A DNA stretch of 54,217 nt, taken from Candidatus Competibacteraceae bacterium (lineage in GTDB: Bacteria; Pseudomonadota; Gammaproteobacteria; Competibacterales; JAHEDQ01). The notes under the pieces are model-generated. The model was given only the letters and a program-made list of their open reading frames with translations. It was not told where the DNA came from and made no database searches. A program made the position numbers and the translations under genes. Shown here piece after piece: positions 31,308-41,992 of this stretch; the first letter of the stretch is position 1; every line of letters starts with the position of its first letter. Location: positions 1-54,217 of the forward strand of contig JAHEDQ010000004.1 in the NCBI GenBank assembly GCA_024641125.1. Reading direction: 5' to 3'.

Positions 31308-31989
31308 ATCCCACTTCCGGCGCACCCAGCGCGGATTCACCCTGACCGAGCTGATGGTGGCTCTCACCCTTGGACTCATCGTCAGCGCCGGCATAATCCA
31401 GATTGTGCTCTCGGCACGAGCAAGCCAGCGCATTCAGTACGCACTGACCGATCTGCAGGAAAGCGGGCGTGCCGCGGTTTCGCTGCTGGGGGAACGCATC
31501 CGGTTGGCCGGATATGACAATCCGGCGACGCTCAGAAAACCGGTTTCACCAGCCGTGCGGGGCGATGTTGGTCCGGATGCGATCCAAATCGCATTTGAAG
31601 GCGGGGACGATGTGGTGGACTGCCGGGGCCAAACAGTGGCTGAAGATACGGTGGTCACCGAGCGCTTCGAGGTGGTCGACGGGCAACTCCGGTGCAGCCT
31701 GCTGGACCAGCCGCTGGTGGATGGCATCAGCGATCTGCATATACTGTATGGGCTCGATACCGACTTTCCGCCGGATGGGCTGCCCAATCGATTTGTGGAC
31801 GCGGCCGGTGTGGGTGCGAACTGGGGGCAGGTGACGGGCGTGCGGCTGGCCGTGCTGGCGATCAGCAACGATGACGTGGGTCTGGACCCCGACACGCGGG
31901 CGCTGATGCTGCTCGATAACAGCATTGGGCCATTTGCTGACCGCAGATTGAGGGCAGTGTTCTCGACCACCGTACAATTGCGCAACTGA
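31294..31989 (+). CDS. pilW: Type IV pilus minor pilin PilW
   Basis: RGFTLTELMVALTLGLIVSAGI...ERIRLAGYDNP; overlaps pilV end. Confidence 0.85.
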   Translation: MRCFESHFRRTQRGFTLTELMVALTLGLIVSAGIIQIVLSARASQRIQYALTDLQESGRAAVSLLGERIRLAGYDNPATLRKPVSPAVRGDVGPDAIQIAFEGGDDVVDCRGQTVAEDTVVTERFEVVDGQLRCSLLDQPLVDGISDLHILYGLDTDFPPDGLPNRFVDAAGVGANWGQVTGVRLAVLAISNDDVGLDPDTRALMLLDNSIGPFADRRLRAVFSTTVQLRN

Positions 31990-32004
31990 GGGGCCCGTGA
32001 TCTA

Positions 32005-32153
32005 TTCTGGACGAAACAGATTGGAAGGTTAAAGGTGCAGCTTCAAGACGCAGATCGCGGGTAACAGTTGTTCTATTGCCAAGATTTTCAACGAGAAAGC
32101 TGTGTATTTCAGTCCCAAGATGCGCGTTCACCAGTAGGTCAGAGGCTCCCTGA
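32005..32153. repeat. Dispersed repeat family R2, copy A
   Basis: Matches 40703-40852 over ~148 bp (ttcaagacgcagatcgcgg.ta.cagt.gttct.ttgccaa.at...tttcagtcccaagatgc...agtaggtcagaggctccctg). Confidence 0.85.
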
Positions 32154-32194
32154 AGAACGTCACCCGGAACACCCGGTGACCTGGAACAACGACC

Positions 32195-33526
32195 ATGATG
32201 CCTGATCCGTCCGTGGGCCATCCACCCCTGCCAAATTCACCGGGCCGGCTGCGGTCAGGGCTGGTCCGTTCGGGTCGCACACCGCGGCACCAACGCGGCA
32301 TGGCGCTGGCTACCAGCCTGATCATGTTGTCGCTGATGACCCTGATGGGTATCAGCGGAATGAACACCAGTATCCTGGAACAGCGGATAGCGGGTAACCA
32401 GAAACAACGGTGGCAGGCCATGGCGCTGGCCGACAGTGGACTTCGGCAAGCGGAAAGTCTGCTCAAAGCGCCCTGCGGCAACCGGGTCGATTTCACCGCC
32501 GAGTTGCAGAACAATGGCGGCCTGTTGATCGCCGACACCGAACTGGGACTGGGCCGTTACCGCGTCGCCGTTGAAGACAACAGCGGTGATTCGAATCCAA
32601 GTCAGCAGATCGACGGTGACGGTGTGGTGCATCTGCTGGCTACAGGGGAAGTGGGCCAGGACCCCAACCTGGCGGTGGTGAGACTCCAACGGACGCTGCG
32701 GCGACAGTTGACGGCCCATGACTACGCGGTGCTCACGGGGGCGGATACCGTGATCGAAGGGGCGCCCATCATTGACGGCTGCGCCGCAAACCTGCACGTC
32801 AACGGCAACATGAGCCTGCTCGGCGGCGGAACACTGGAAGGCAACCTATCTGCCGCGGGCCAGGTCATCAACGCGGGCGCAGCGGTGATCAACGGCGACA
32901 TTACCGCCGATGCCCTGCTGCTTCCAACACCCGAAATCGAACCCGAGGATGTGCGTGCAAGCGCCGACTACGTGCTGACGGATACGGGCCAGGTGCGAGA
33001 TAACGCGGGTCAGGTCTTAGCAGATGGCAACAACGACTGGAACGGCTGGCGGTACAGCGGGGGACAATGGGAACTGGGCGGCGATACGCCGCCAAACGGC
33101 ATTTACTTTGTCAATGCCAACGTTCTGATCTCGGGCTCACCGGGACGGAGCGGATCGGCCTGGCGGGCCACAATCGCGGCCCGGGACGACATACAGGTCA
33201 CCGGCGAAATGAGCGCCCGAAGCTACTCCGACGACCTGCGCCTGGGGGATGTGGGCGACCTGCTGCTGGTTGCCGGCGGCGATCTCCAGATCACCGCTCA
33301 GCCATCACAAATCCTGTCCGGTGCCTTGGTCGCCGGGCAACAGATTGAAATCGTAGGTGATCTGACGATAGAAGGACGTATCATCGCCCGAGGCGACGAT
33401 GCCGGCACATCTCTGGTGGATATCAACCACCTGTCCGGCGACATGCACATAAACGGACAGAGCGCACTGCCGTCAAGCGCAAACGGTGGTTTGGTTCTGT
33501 TGGCTTGGCGGGAACTCTACCAGTAA
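32195..33526 (+). CDS. pilX: PilX-like pilus assembly protein with long C-terminal repetitive beta domain
   Basis: HQRGMALATSLIMLSLMTLMGISGMNTSILEQRIAGNQKQR (PilX N-term); C-terminal VNGNMSLLGGGTLEGNLSAAG..., QITAQPSQILSGALVAGQQIEIVGDLTIEGRIIARG. Confidence 0.8.
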   Translation: MMPDPSVGHPPLPNSPGRLRSGLVRSGRTPRHQRGMALATSLIMLSLMTLMGISGMNTSILEQRIAGNQKQRWQAMALADSGLRQAESLLKAPCGNRVDFTAELQNNGGLLIADTELGLGRYRVAVEDNSGDSNPSQQIDGDGVVHLLATGEVGQDPNLAVVRLQRTLRRQLTAHDYAVLTGADTVIEGAPIIDGCAANLHVNGNMSLLGGGTLEGNLSAAGQVINAGAAVINGDITADALLLPTPEIEPEDVRASADYVLTDTGQVRDNAGQVLADGNNDWNGWRYSGGQWELGGDTPPNGIYFVNANVLISGSPGRSGSAWRATIAARDDIQVTGEMSARSYSDDLRLGDVGDLLLVAGGDLQITAQPSQILSGALVAGQQIEIVGDLTIEGRIIARGDDAGTSLVDINHLSGDMHINGQSALPSSANGGLVLLAWRELYQ

Positions 33527-33529
33527 CGA

Positions 33530-34789
33530 TCAGCGTTTCATGGCAGCGAAAAATTCCGAGTTGGACTTGGTCGCCTTGAGCTTGTCCAGCAGAAACTCCA
33601 TGGCGGCGAGTTCGTCCATTGAGTGCAGGATCTTGCGCAGGATCCACACCTTCTGCAGCTCATTCGGGTCCATCAGCAACTCCTCGCGCCGGGTGCCCGA
33701 GCGATTGATGTCGATGGCCGGATAGATCCGTTTCTCAGCGATCCGCCGATCGAGATGAATCTCCATGTTGCCGGTGCCCTTGAACTCCTCGTAGATCACA
33801 TCGTCCATGCGCGATCCGGTGTCCACCAAGGCGGTGGCAATGATCGTGAGGCTGCCCCCCTCTTCGATATTCCGCGCGGCGCCAAAAAAGCGCTTCGGGC
33901 GATGCAGCGCGTTGGCATCGACGCCGCCGGTCAGCACCTTGCCCGATGACGGAACCACCGTGTTGTATGCCCGGGCAAGGCGGGTGATGGAATCCAGCAG
34001 AATGACCACGTCGCGCCGATGCTCCACCAGACGTTTGGCCTTCTCGATGACCATTTCAGACACTTGAACATGACGGCTGGCGGGCTCATCGAAGGTGCTG
34101 GACACCACCTCGCCCCGCACCGAACGCTGCATCTCGGTGACTTCCTCCGGCCGCTCGTCAATCAGCAGGACGATCAGGTAACACTCGGGGTGATTGAAGG
34201 AAATGCTCTGGGCGATGTTTTGCAGAATCATGGTCTTGCCCGCTTTGGGCGGTGAAACGATCAGTCCGCGTGCCCCCTTTCCGATGGGCGCCACCAGGTC
34301 GATGGTGCGTGCGGTCAAGTCCTCGGTGCTGCCATTGCCACGTTCCAGATCCAGACGCTCGGTGGCATGAAGCGGCGTGAGGTTCTCGAACAGAACCTTG
34401 TTCTTGGCATTTTCCGGCGGCTCGAAATTGATCTCGCTGACTTTCAGCAGCGCAAAATACCGTTCCCCCTCCTTGGGCGGCCGAATCTTGCCGGAAACGG
34501 TGTCGCCGGTGCGAAGACTGAACCGTCGGATCTGACTGGGGGAGACATAAATGTCGTCCGGACCGGCCAGATAGGAGCTGTCCGCCGAGCGCAGAAAACC
34601 GAAACCGTCCTGCAGGATCTCGAGTACGCCATCGCCGTGGATATCCTCTCCGCTTTTGGCATGGGCTTTGAGAATCGCGAAAATCAGATCCTGCTTGCGC
34701 GAGCGGGCGAGGTTATCCAGTCCAATGGACCGAGCCACTTCGATCAGCTCAGACGCAGATTTTTTCTTCAGTTCCGTCAGGTTCATCAA
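33530..34789 (-). CDS. rho: Transcription termination factor Rho
   Basis: 419 aa [25 protein letters not shown]...; [14 protein letters not shown]. Confidence 0.98.
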   Translation of the reverse strand: MMNLTELKKKSASELIEVARSIGLDNLARSRKQDLIFAILKAHAKSGEDIHGDGVLEILQDGFGFLRSADSSYLAGPDDIYVSPSQIRRFSLRTGDTVSGKIRPPKEGERYFALLKVSEINFEPPENAKNKVLFENLTPLHATERLDLERGNGSTEDLTARTIDLVAPIGKGARGLIVSPPKAGKTMILQNIAQSISFNHPECYLIVLLIDERPEEVTEMQRSVRGEVVSSTFDEPASRHVQVSEMVIEKAKRLVEHRRDVVILLDSITRLARAYNTVVPSSGKVLTGGVDANALHRPKRFFGAARNIEEGGSLTIIATALVDTGSRMDDVIYEEFKGTGNMEIHLDRRIAEKRIYPAIDINRSGTRREELLMDPNELQKVWILRKILHSMDELAAMEFLLDKLKATKSNSEFFAAMKR

Positions 34790-34961
34790 TGAATTCCAGG
34801 TTTGCTACCCGCCAGCGGACCGGTCGGCCTGCACGAATGACGGATGAGGTAGGAGGGTCTAGAATCGGGGGCAGGTACGGTATATCGGTTTCAAGGTCTT
34901 GAAAAAAAACGGGTATCCGCCGTGACGACAGGCACAGCGCCGTCGCCACGGCACGTGCGTA

Positions 34962-35288
34962 TCAGAGGCTGCCGTCGAGAAACGCCGTCAGCTGAGATTT
35001 GGACACGGCGCCAACTTTGGTCGCCTCCACCGCCCCTTCCTTGAACAGCATCAAAGTTGGAATGCCACGGATGCCAAACTTCGGCGGCGTTGCCGGATTC
35101 TCGTCTATATTCAGTTTGCAGATCTTCAGGCGACCAGAATACTCGCCCACCACCTCGTCCAGGATCGGGGCGATCATCTTGCACGGGCCGCACCATTCCG
35201 CCCAGTAGTCGACCAGCACGGGATGTTCAGACTGCAAGACCTCGTTTTCGAAAGTGTCGTCGGTAACGTGGACAATGTCATCGCTCAC
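34962..35288 (-). CDS. trxA: Thioredoxin
   Basis: [22 protein letters not shown], 108 aa. Confidence 0.98.
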   Translation of the reverse strand: MSDDIVHVTDDTFENEVLQSEHPVLVDYWAEWCGPCKMIAPILDEVVGEYSGRLKICKLNIDENPATPPKFGIRGIPTLMLFKEGAVEATKVGAVSKSQLTAFLDGSL

Positions 35289-35484
35289 GGGAAATCTCTC
35301 CGTTCTCAGCCGACCGGCGCATGATTACGTCAGAGTGTTATGATTGCTTATGGGCAGGGCTGTCCGGAATCACTCTGCCTAAGGATCGCAACGGCGACCG
35401 GAGTTCCGGCTTAAAGAAGTACACAGCCCTAAGTTTGAGCCCAATCCACACTCTTTTTCAAGTCTCCTGCGAGAAATTCGCTTA

Positions 35485-36909
35485 ATGCCCAACCAGCACC
35501 TGACCAACACACGTTTCCGCTCCCTCGACTTATCCCCTGCCCTGGTGAAGGGATTGGATGATCTGGGATTCGACTATTGCACACCAATACAGGCCAAGAC
35601 TCTGCCACTGGCACTGGCAGGCAAAGACGTCGCCGGCCAGGCGCAGACCGGAACCGGCAAGACGGCCGCGTTCCTGCTTGCCACCATGCACCACCTGATG
35701 CGCCACACCGAGGCGCCACCGCCAGAGGCCGAGCACACGGATCCCCGGGCCATCATACTGGCGCCGACCCGCGAGCTCGCGATTCAGATCGAACGAGACG
35801 CCGAAGCGTTGGGCAAACACACCGGCCTGCGCACCGGCCTGGCTTATGGCGGCACCGGCTACGAGAGTCAGCGGCGGCGACTGGAAGAGGGTGTGGACAT
35901 TCTGATCGGAACGCCCGGACGGACCATCGACTACTTCAAACAGAAAGTGTTCAGCCTCAGACGAATCGAAGTGGTGGTGCTCGACGAAGCGGACCGCATG
36001 TTCGACCTCGGCTTCATCGCCGACCTGCGCTTTCTGTTGCGCCGAATGCCGCCGCCGGGACAACGGTTGAACCTGATGTTCTCTGCAACCCTCTCGTTTC
36101 GCGTCCACGAACTCGCCTATGAGCACATGAACTCGCCAGCGGAGGTTTCGATAGAGCCTGAGCAGGTAACCGCGGACCGGGTGGAGCAGGTGCTATATCA
36201 TGTGGCCATCAACGAGAAAATACCGTTGTTGCTGGGTCTGCTTAGGCAAGTGGACAAACAGCGCGTGCTGATATTCGTGAACACCAAACGGGTCGCTGAA
36301 ATTGTCGGCCGATACCTGGGCGGCAATGGCATGGAGGCCGCGGTTCTGTCGGGTGATATTCCGCAGAAGAAGCGGCAGCGTCTGCTGGAGCGATTTACTG
36401 CCGGCGAACTGACCGCGCTGGTGGCAACCGATGTGGCCGCGCGCGGATTACACATCCCCGATGTGGCCATGGTGGTGAACTTCGATCTGCCTCAGGACGC
36501 GGAGGACTATGTTCACCGCATTGGCCGAACGGCCAGAGCCGGGGCGGCGGGTCTGGCGGTCAGTCTGGCCTGTGAGGAGTATGTGTATTCGCTGCCGGAA
36601 ATCGAACAATACATCGGCCAACCCATACCAACGGCGCCAATCGAAGACGATTTTCTGGTGACTCCGTCACCACCTGAGCCACGACGCCCCAGCGAAAAAC
36701 CCGGCGGCCATGGCCGGAATCCCCGATCACGGCGCAGCGGCGGGCGGCGTGGCCAACCGCAGCGGAGCGACGACGCACAGTCACACACTGCTGCAGCCGG
36801 CGACGCAAATCCGGCGCCGGCGGCCGCCGACAGCGAGGCCGCACCCGCGCGCCCGAAACGCCGTCGTCGGCCGCGGCGCAAGTCCGAACCGAGTACGCCG
36901 GCCAAGTGA
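35485..36909 (+). CDS. rhlB: DEAD-box ATP-dependent RNA helicase (RhlB-like)
   Basis: [32 protein letters not shown]; downstream of divergent trxA/rho as in enterobacteria and pseudomonads. Confidence 0.85.
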   Translation: MPNQHLTNTRFRSLDLSPALVKGLDDLGFDYCTPIQAKTLPLALAGKDVAGQAQTGTGKTAAFLLATMHHLMRHTEAPPPEAEHTDPRAIILAPTRELAIQIERDAEALGKHTGLRTGLAYGGTGYESQRRRLEEGVDILIGTPGRTIDYFKQKVFSLRRIEVVVLDEADRMFDLGFIADLRFLLRRMPPPGQRLNLMFSATLSFRVHELAYEHMNSPAEVSIEPEQVTADRVEQVLYHVAINEKIPLLLGLLRQVDKQRVLIFVNTKRVAEIVGRYLGGNGMEAAVLSGDIPQKKRQRLLERFTAGELTALVATDVAARGLHIPDVAMVVNFDLPQDAEDYVHRIGRTARAGAAGLAVSLACEEYVYSLPEIEQYIGQPIPTAPIEDDFLVTPSPPEPRRPSEKPGGHGRNPRSRRSGGRRGQPQRSDDAQSHTAAAGDANPAPAAADSEAAPARPKRRRRPRRKSEPSTPAK

Positions 36910-36949
36910 CACATGAGAACCGCCGCGGCAGAACCGCCGAACTCGGTTG

Positions 36950-38497
36950 TCAGTGGTCTGCTGACCGAAAACGCAGTTTGTAGGCAGCTGCTTTGAGCAG
37001 GCCCGCCTCGGCCTCCAGATCGGCACGGGTGAGGGGGTGATCTTCCAGCCAGCCGGCCTCGAAAATCAGCGTAAGCGTGCGCTCCTGGCGCAGCAGCTCG
37101 GGGGTGGGCACGTTGACCTCGGTTCGGCCCCGATGGAGCAATACCGCCAGACGCAGGAGTATGCACAGATCAATCGCGGGCTGGCGGATTTCATCGGGCA
37201 GTTCCTCGAACGTGGATTGGGGGAATTTGCGCCGATGGCCGCGAATCAGCACCGAAAGCAGACGTTGCTCACCCCGCGCAAAACCGGCCAAATCGGCATG
37301 GCGCAGGAGATAGGCGCCGTGTTTGTGATACTGCGTATGTGAAACCGACAGGCCCAGTTCATGAAGATGGGCCGCCCAGTTGAGAAAGTTGCGGCATTCC
37401 TGATCCGTTGCAGCCCGGCAACTGCCGGCCTGATCGTAAAGGGCCAGGGCGGTACCGGACACCCTTTCGGCATGCTCGGTATCGATGACATATCGACGCT
37501 CGAGCGCCCAGACCGTGCGCTCGCGCACATCTTCATGGCGCAGGCGTCCGAGCAGGTCGTAGAGCAACCCTTCGCGCAACGCCCCGTCCGACACCTCGAG
37601 ATGCTCAATGCCCAGGGACTCGAACACCCCGTACAGAATGGCAAATCCACCCGGAAACACGGTGGCACGTTCCGGGCTGATTTCGAGCCGTTCGGACAAA
37701 GCTGCCACGCTGCCCGCTTCGATCATGGCTGCGCGCAGTCGTTTCAGGCTTTCGCGGGTGATCCCGTGTACACTCCAACCCGCGGCTTCCACCGCCTTGC
37801 GAATGGCCCGGATGGTGCCGGAAGCACCGGTGGCCACATCCCACTGCCCGGGCATGAATTCCCAGCGCACCGGTTCGAGTTCCAGGCGCGCCGCCACCTC
37901 GGCCCGCTGCATCTCCGCTTTGCTGATGACACCGTCGGCGAAAAACCTCTGGGTCATGGAAACACAGCCCATAAACAGGCTTTCCAGGCGCTGGGGTTCA
38001 AAATTCTCGCCGAGAATCAGCTCGGTACTGCCACCGCCGATGTCCATCACCAGCCGGCGTCCATCCGCAGCGATGGTGCTGTGCGCAACACCGAGATAAA
38101 TCAGCCGCGCCTCTTCCAAGCCGGATACCACTTCCACCGGGTGGCCCAGGGCGCGCTCTGCCTCCAGCAGAAATTCGCGCCCGTTGCGCGCGCGTCGCAG
38201 GGTGTTGGTACCGACCACGCGTACGTTTTCCGGTTGCAGGGATCGCAACCGCTGTCCGAACCGCTCAAGGCATGCAATGCCCCGGGTCCGGGAGTCGACC
38301 GTAAGTCGATTCCGATGGTCCAGGCCGGCGGCCAAACGCACCATCTCACGCAAGCGATCAAGGACTTGGAACTGATCGTCCACTTGACGCGCGACCATCA
38401 TATGAAAGCTGTTGGAGCCAAGATCGATGGCGGCAAAAAGATTGCTGTCGGAATGAACCGGCACGTCGGAGTTGGTCAAGGGAACGTCCGCGCTCAA
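36950..38497 (-). CDS. ppx: Exopolyphosphatase (Ppx/GppA family)
   Basis: FAAIDLGSNSFHMMVAR; VMDIGGGSTELILG. Confidence 0.95.
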   Translation of the reverse strand: MSADVPLTNSDVPVHSDSNLFAAIDLGSNSFHMMVARQVDDQFQVLDRLREMVRLAAGLDHRNRLTVDSRTRGIACLERFGQRLRSLQPENVRVVGTNTLRRARNGREFLLEAERALGHPVEVVSGLEEARLIYLGVAHSTIAADGRRLVMDIGGGSTELILGENFEPQRLESLFMGCVSMTQRFFADGVISKAEMQRAEVAARLELEPVRWEFMPGQWDVATGASGTIRAIRKAVEAAGWSVHGITRESLKRLRAAMIEAGSVAALSERLEISPERATVFPGGFAILYGVFESLGIEHLEVSDGALREGLLYDLLGRLRHEDVRERTVWALERRYVIDTEHAERVSGTALALYDQAGSCRAATDQECRNFLNWAAHLHELGLSVSHTQYHKHGAYLLRHADLAGFARGEQRLLSVLIRGHRRKFPQSTFEELPDEIRQPAIDLCILLRLAVLLHRGRTEVNVPTPELLRQERTLTLIFEAGWLEDHPLTRADLEAEAGLLKAAAYKLRFRSADH

Positions 38498-39000
38498 TCC
38501 TTCAGATCGCGCAGCTGAGCCGGTGTCAACGCCCAGCGCATCATGCCGGTAGCGGGCTTGGGCTCGCCTTCGTACTCAAGCAGGCACACTCCGCCCTTCT
38601 TGAGCGCGATCACCCGCAACGGCCGACCGCATACCATATAGCCCGCCAGCCGGCCCAAATCCGGCTCGTGGCCCACCAACGCGATGGTATCCTCCGACCC
38701 AAAACGGTTCAGCCAGTCCAACACCGCCTGCGGATGCCCGCCCGGTTCCAACGCCGCGACCCGTTCGGATTTGGCCCGGCCGTAACTGCGGCCAAGCAAC
38801 GCGGCGGTCTCGCTGGCCCTGACCAGGCCACTGGTGCCGATGACATCCAATCGCTTGATCAGGCGTCGAAGGCGGCTCGCATTTTTTCGCATTCTGCGGC
38901 GCCCGGCGTCGGTCAAGGACCGTTTTGCGTCGTCAACTGTGGCGGACGAAACAGAATCGGGCACCTCGGCGACAGCATGGCGAATCAAGAGGATTTTCAT
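38494..39000 (-). CDS. sixA: Phosphohistidine phosphatase SixA
   Basis: MKILLIRHAVAEVPDS (RHG-like phosphatase motif), VGHEPDLGRLAGYM. Confidence 0.92.
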   Translation of the reverse strand: MKILLIRHAVAEVPDSVSSATVDDAKRSLTDAGRRRMRKNASRLRRLIKRLDVIGTSGLVRASETAALLGRSYGRAKSERVAALEPGGHPQAVLDWLNRFGSEDTIALVGHEPDLGRLAGYMVCGRPLRVIALKKGGVCLLEYEGEPKPATGMMRWALTPAQLRDLKD

Positions 39001-39037
39001 TGTGGTGACTCACCAACAGGCCTCAACGGAATGCGGG

Positions 39038-40396
39038 TCAGGCCTGTTTTGCGGTTTTGAACGCCGCCATCGTGGACGGATTCTGCCCAGCCAGTTGGCG
39101 ATCCGGAGTGATACCACGTTTGTCGTCGAAGCGACAGGTAAACACGCTGCCCTGACCGATTTGACTCTGGATTTCCAGTCGCGCGTCGTGGCGCAGCAGC
39201 ACGTGTTTGACAATAGCCAGACCCAGTCCGGTCCCTCCGGCCTCGCGGGAACGCGCCACATCCACCCGGTAGAAGCGCTCCGTCAGCCGCGACAGATGCT
39301 GAGCTGGAATCCCTTCACCGTTATCGGTTACAGACAAACAAAGACTGCGGTCTTGGTCCCGATACCAGTGAATGCCGATCCGCCCGCCGTCGGGAGTATA
39401 GCGGACCGCATTGAACACCAGGTTGGAGAAGGCACTGCGCAGCTCCCGCTCCTGGCCAAGCAGCCACTCGGATGCATCCGCAGAGAGGGTCACCTCATGA
39501 GCACGGGAACCGCTGAGTGAAAGCGCATCCTCCCGGATCACCGCCAGAATACCGTGTACTGGCACCGGTTCATCGGGCTGCCGCCGACCGCCTGATTCAA
39601 GCCGGGATAAGGTCAGCAGATCCTCGACCACGGTAAACATCCGGACGGCTTGCTGATTGATGTGTTGCAGCGGCCTCTGCCAGGGCGAATTCAGAAACTC
39701 CCCGCTGTCCAGCATGGACTCGGCATATCCGCTGAGCACCGTCAGGGGCGTTCGCAGCTCATGGGACATATTGGAGACGAAATCCCGACGGGTCCGCTCC
39801 AGGTTACGCAGGCGGGTTATGTCGGCGGACAGGAGCAAATCCTGGTCCTCGTCATAGTTCACCAACCGAAGGCTGAGCTGAACAGACTCGTTGACCGGCG
39901 ACGGGACTTCCACCGCCCCGTCGAACCGCCCGGCACGCAATAATGCAGTGAACTCGGGGTTACGCACCAAATTGCTGATGGGCCGATTGAGATCGCGCCG
40001 TCTCAGCCCCAGCATGCGCGCGGCGGCGCTGTTGTACCAAAGAATCCTTCGTTCCGGCCCCAGCGCCACCGCGCCGTCCGGTAGGGCCTCGGCCGCTTCC
40101 CGAAACCGCGACAAGAACTGGGCGAGGCGCCGCTTTCCCTGCCGGTTGCGCGACCTGAGATTGTAGAGGCTATCGTAAACCTGCGCCCAGATGCCGTAAG
40201 CTTTTGGGGGTCGATCGGTGCGGTGCGCCTTGAGCCATCGGTCCAGGCGATACAGACTCAGCAGATGCCAGCCAAGGCAGCCGCTAAGGGCCGCCACCAT
40301 GCACCAGGCGACCTCACCCAGAACGAGCCCCAGCACCAGGGAGACACCGAGAACGGTGACCAGTCTAAGGCCCACCCAAAGCCAGGCGGTGTTCAA
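39038..40396 (-). CDS. phoR: Phosphate regulon sensor histidine kinase PhoR
   Basis: PAS region then FVSNMSHELRTPLTVLSGYAE, GLGLAIVKHVLLRH. Confidence 0.94.
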   Translation of the reverse strand: MNTAWLWVGLRLVTVLGVSLVLGLVLGEVAWCMVAALSGCLGWHLLSLYRLDRWLKAHRTDRPPKAYGIWAQVYDSLYNLRSRNRQGKRRLAQFLSRFREAAEALPDGAVALGPERRILWYNSAAARMLGLRRRDLNRPISNLVRNPEFTALLRAGRFDGAVEVPSPVNESVQLSLRLVNYDEDQDLLLSADITRLRNLERTRRDFVSNMSHELRTPLTVLSGYAESMLDSGEFLNSPWQRPLQHINQQAVRMFTVVEDLLTLSRLESGGRRQPDEPVPVHGILAVIREDALSLSGSRAHEVTLSADASEWLLGQERELRSAFSNLVFNAVRYTPDGGRIGIHWYRDQDRSLCLSVTDNGEGIPAQHLSRLTERFYRVDVARSREAGGTGLGLAIVKHVLLRHDARLEIQSQIGQGSVFTCRFDDKRGITPDRQLAGQNPSTMAAFKTAKQA

Positions 40397-40415
40397 ACGA
40401 ACCCTTGATCCAGGA

Positions 40416-40696
40416 AAGGTCTGGTCAATTGCTGCGGGCGCGCCGACGCCTTTGCGCGCTCTCGTGCGAGTCGCACCGGGCGAAGTTGGCCCGAGGCATA
40501 TAAGCGAGTTGCCGATGAGCGAGGTGCAACGCGGTACCGAGGGCGCGAAAGCCCGATCCCGCTGGGGTTTTGCTCACAAGAGCGCATCTGCCGCGTTTCG
40601 CGGCTTGGCCATGGACTGACTGTGGCGCTGCGCCGGGAGCCTACCATCTGCGCCCATGCGGACCGAAGCGCGATTCGTATCAATTGATCAGACCTT
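40416..40696. repeat. Repeat family R3, long form (281 bp) in phoB-phoR intergenic region
   Basis: Ends aaggtctggtcaattgctgcg (40416-40436) and cgtatcaattgatcagacctt (40676-40696) form terminal inverted repeats and match both halves of the hairpin at 54118-54173. Confidence 0.75.
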
Positions 40697-40702
40697 ACCT
40701 AG

Positions 40703-40852
40703 TGTGGACGCATCAGGTGGGAGGGTAAAATGCGCAGGTTCAAGACGCAGATCGCGGATAGCAGTGGTTCTTTTGCCAAAATCTGCAACGATGCAACTGT
40801 GCATTTCAGTCCCAAGATGCAGGCTCACGAGTAAATCAGCGGCTCCCTGGCA
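40703..40852. repeat. Dispersed repeat family R2, copy B
   Basis: Homologous to 32005-32153; bracketed by CTAG at 40699-40702 and 40853-40856. Confidence 0.85.
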
Positions 40853-41548
40853 CTAGACCTTGGTCGAGAAACGGTAACCCGCGCCTCGAACCGTCTGGAC
40901 CAGCGCATCGTAACCGGCCGGTTGCAGCGCTTTACGCAGTCGGCGAATGTGCACATCGATGGTGCGCTCCTCCACGTACACGTTGCTGCCCCAGACCCGG
41001 TCCAGCAGCTGGCCCCGGGTATATACCCGCTCCGGGTGGGACATGAAAAACTTCAGCAGCCGGTACTCGGTGGGGCCAACCTCTAGCTCTGCGCCCCTGG
41101 CCGAAGTCACTCGGTGGCTTGCCATATCCAGGGTCAAGCCATTGGCGCGCAGCAAATCGTCATTTCCCTCAGGCGCCGACCGGCGCAATACCGCCTTGAT
41201 TCGGGCCGCCAGTTCCCGCGGTGAGAACGGCTTGGTGACGTAGTCATCCGCCCCGGTCTCCAGACCCCGCACTTTGTCATCCTCCTCGGCCCGAGCGGTC
41301 AACATCACAATCGGTATGTCGGCGGTCAGCTCCTCCTTCTTCCAACGCCGCGCCAGTTCCAGACCGCTGACGCTGGGGAGCATCCAATCCAGCAGTATCA
41401 GGTCGGGCCTTTGATCTGCGATCAGTGACTGCGCTTCACGCGCGTCCACCGCCTCCTGGGTATGATAGCCGGCCTGGCGTAGAGCGAAGGCAGTCATCTC
41501 CCGGATGGCTTGCTCGTCTTCAACAATCAGGATGTATGGCGCGCTCAT
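40853..41548 (-). CDS. phoB: Phosphate regulon response regulator PhoB
   Basis: [23 protein letters not shown]...[11 protein letters not shown]-terminal winged helix; start at MSAPYILIV. Confidence 0.95.
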   Translation of the reverse strand: MSAPYILIVEDEQAIREMTAFALRQAGYHTQEAVDAREAQSLIADQRPDLILLDWMLPSVSGLELARRWKKEELTADIPIVMLTARAEEDDKVRGLETGADDYVTKPFSPRELAARIKAVLRRSAPEGNDDLLRANGLTLDMASHRVTSARGAELEVGPTEYRLLKFFMSHPERVYTRGQLLDRVWGSNVYVEERTIDVHIRRLRKALQPAGYDALVQTVRGAGYRFSTKV

Positions 41549-41992
41549 ATTCCGTCCCGCGTTACGTAGTGCCCCTCCTCCATTGAAGACCACCCATGTT
41601 ACAGTCAGATGACGACCAGGGTGACCTGGAATCGTGCCACGAACGGATTTCCGAAATACCGGCCATGTCCAAGTCATCCAGGATCCCGTGCAAACCCGCC
41701 TGAGCGCTTATCTCCTTACCCGTCGGAATGGCGCCGCGGGAGCCGGACGCAGAACGATAAACAGGACAGCGAGGCAGGCAACGACCTAGTGATGGATTTT
41801 CTCCGTGGTTGCGGGCAGTCCTGGAAAACACAATACCCGGCTGACCGTTATGTGGATACGTGTCAGGTTTATTGTGAGTATGTTGGCCAATACGGCATTG
41901 ACAAGTGAAGCCCATGACTCTACAACTTTAGACGCAGTATAAACTAGCGCTGCAAGTAGGCAGTATTCAGTAGATCGACAGGAGGGAAAGCG

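Noticed and set aside
40393-40683. 96-aa minus-strand ORF within R3
   Set aside because: Covers the R3 core without recognisable protein features; more likely non-coding element sequence or a decayed insertion.
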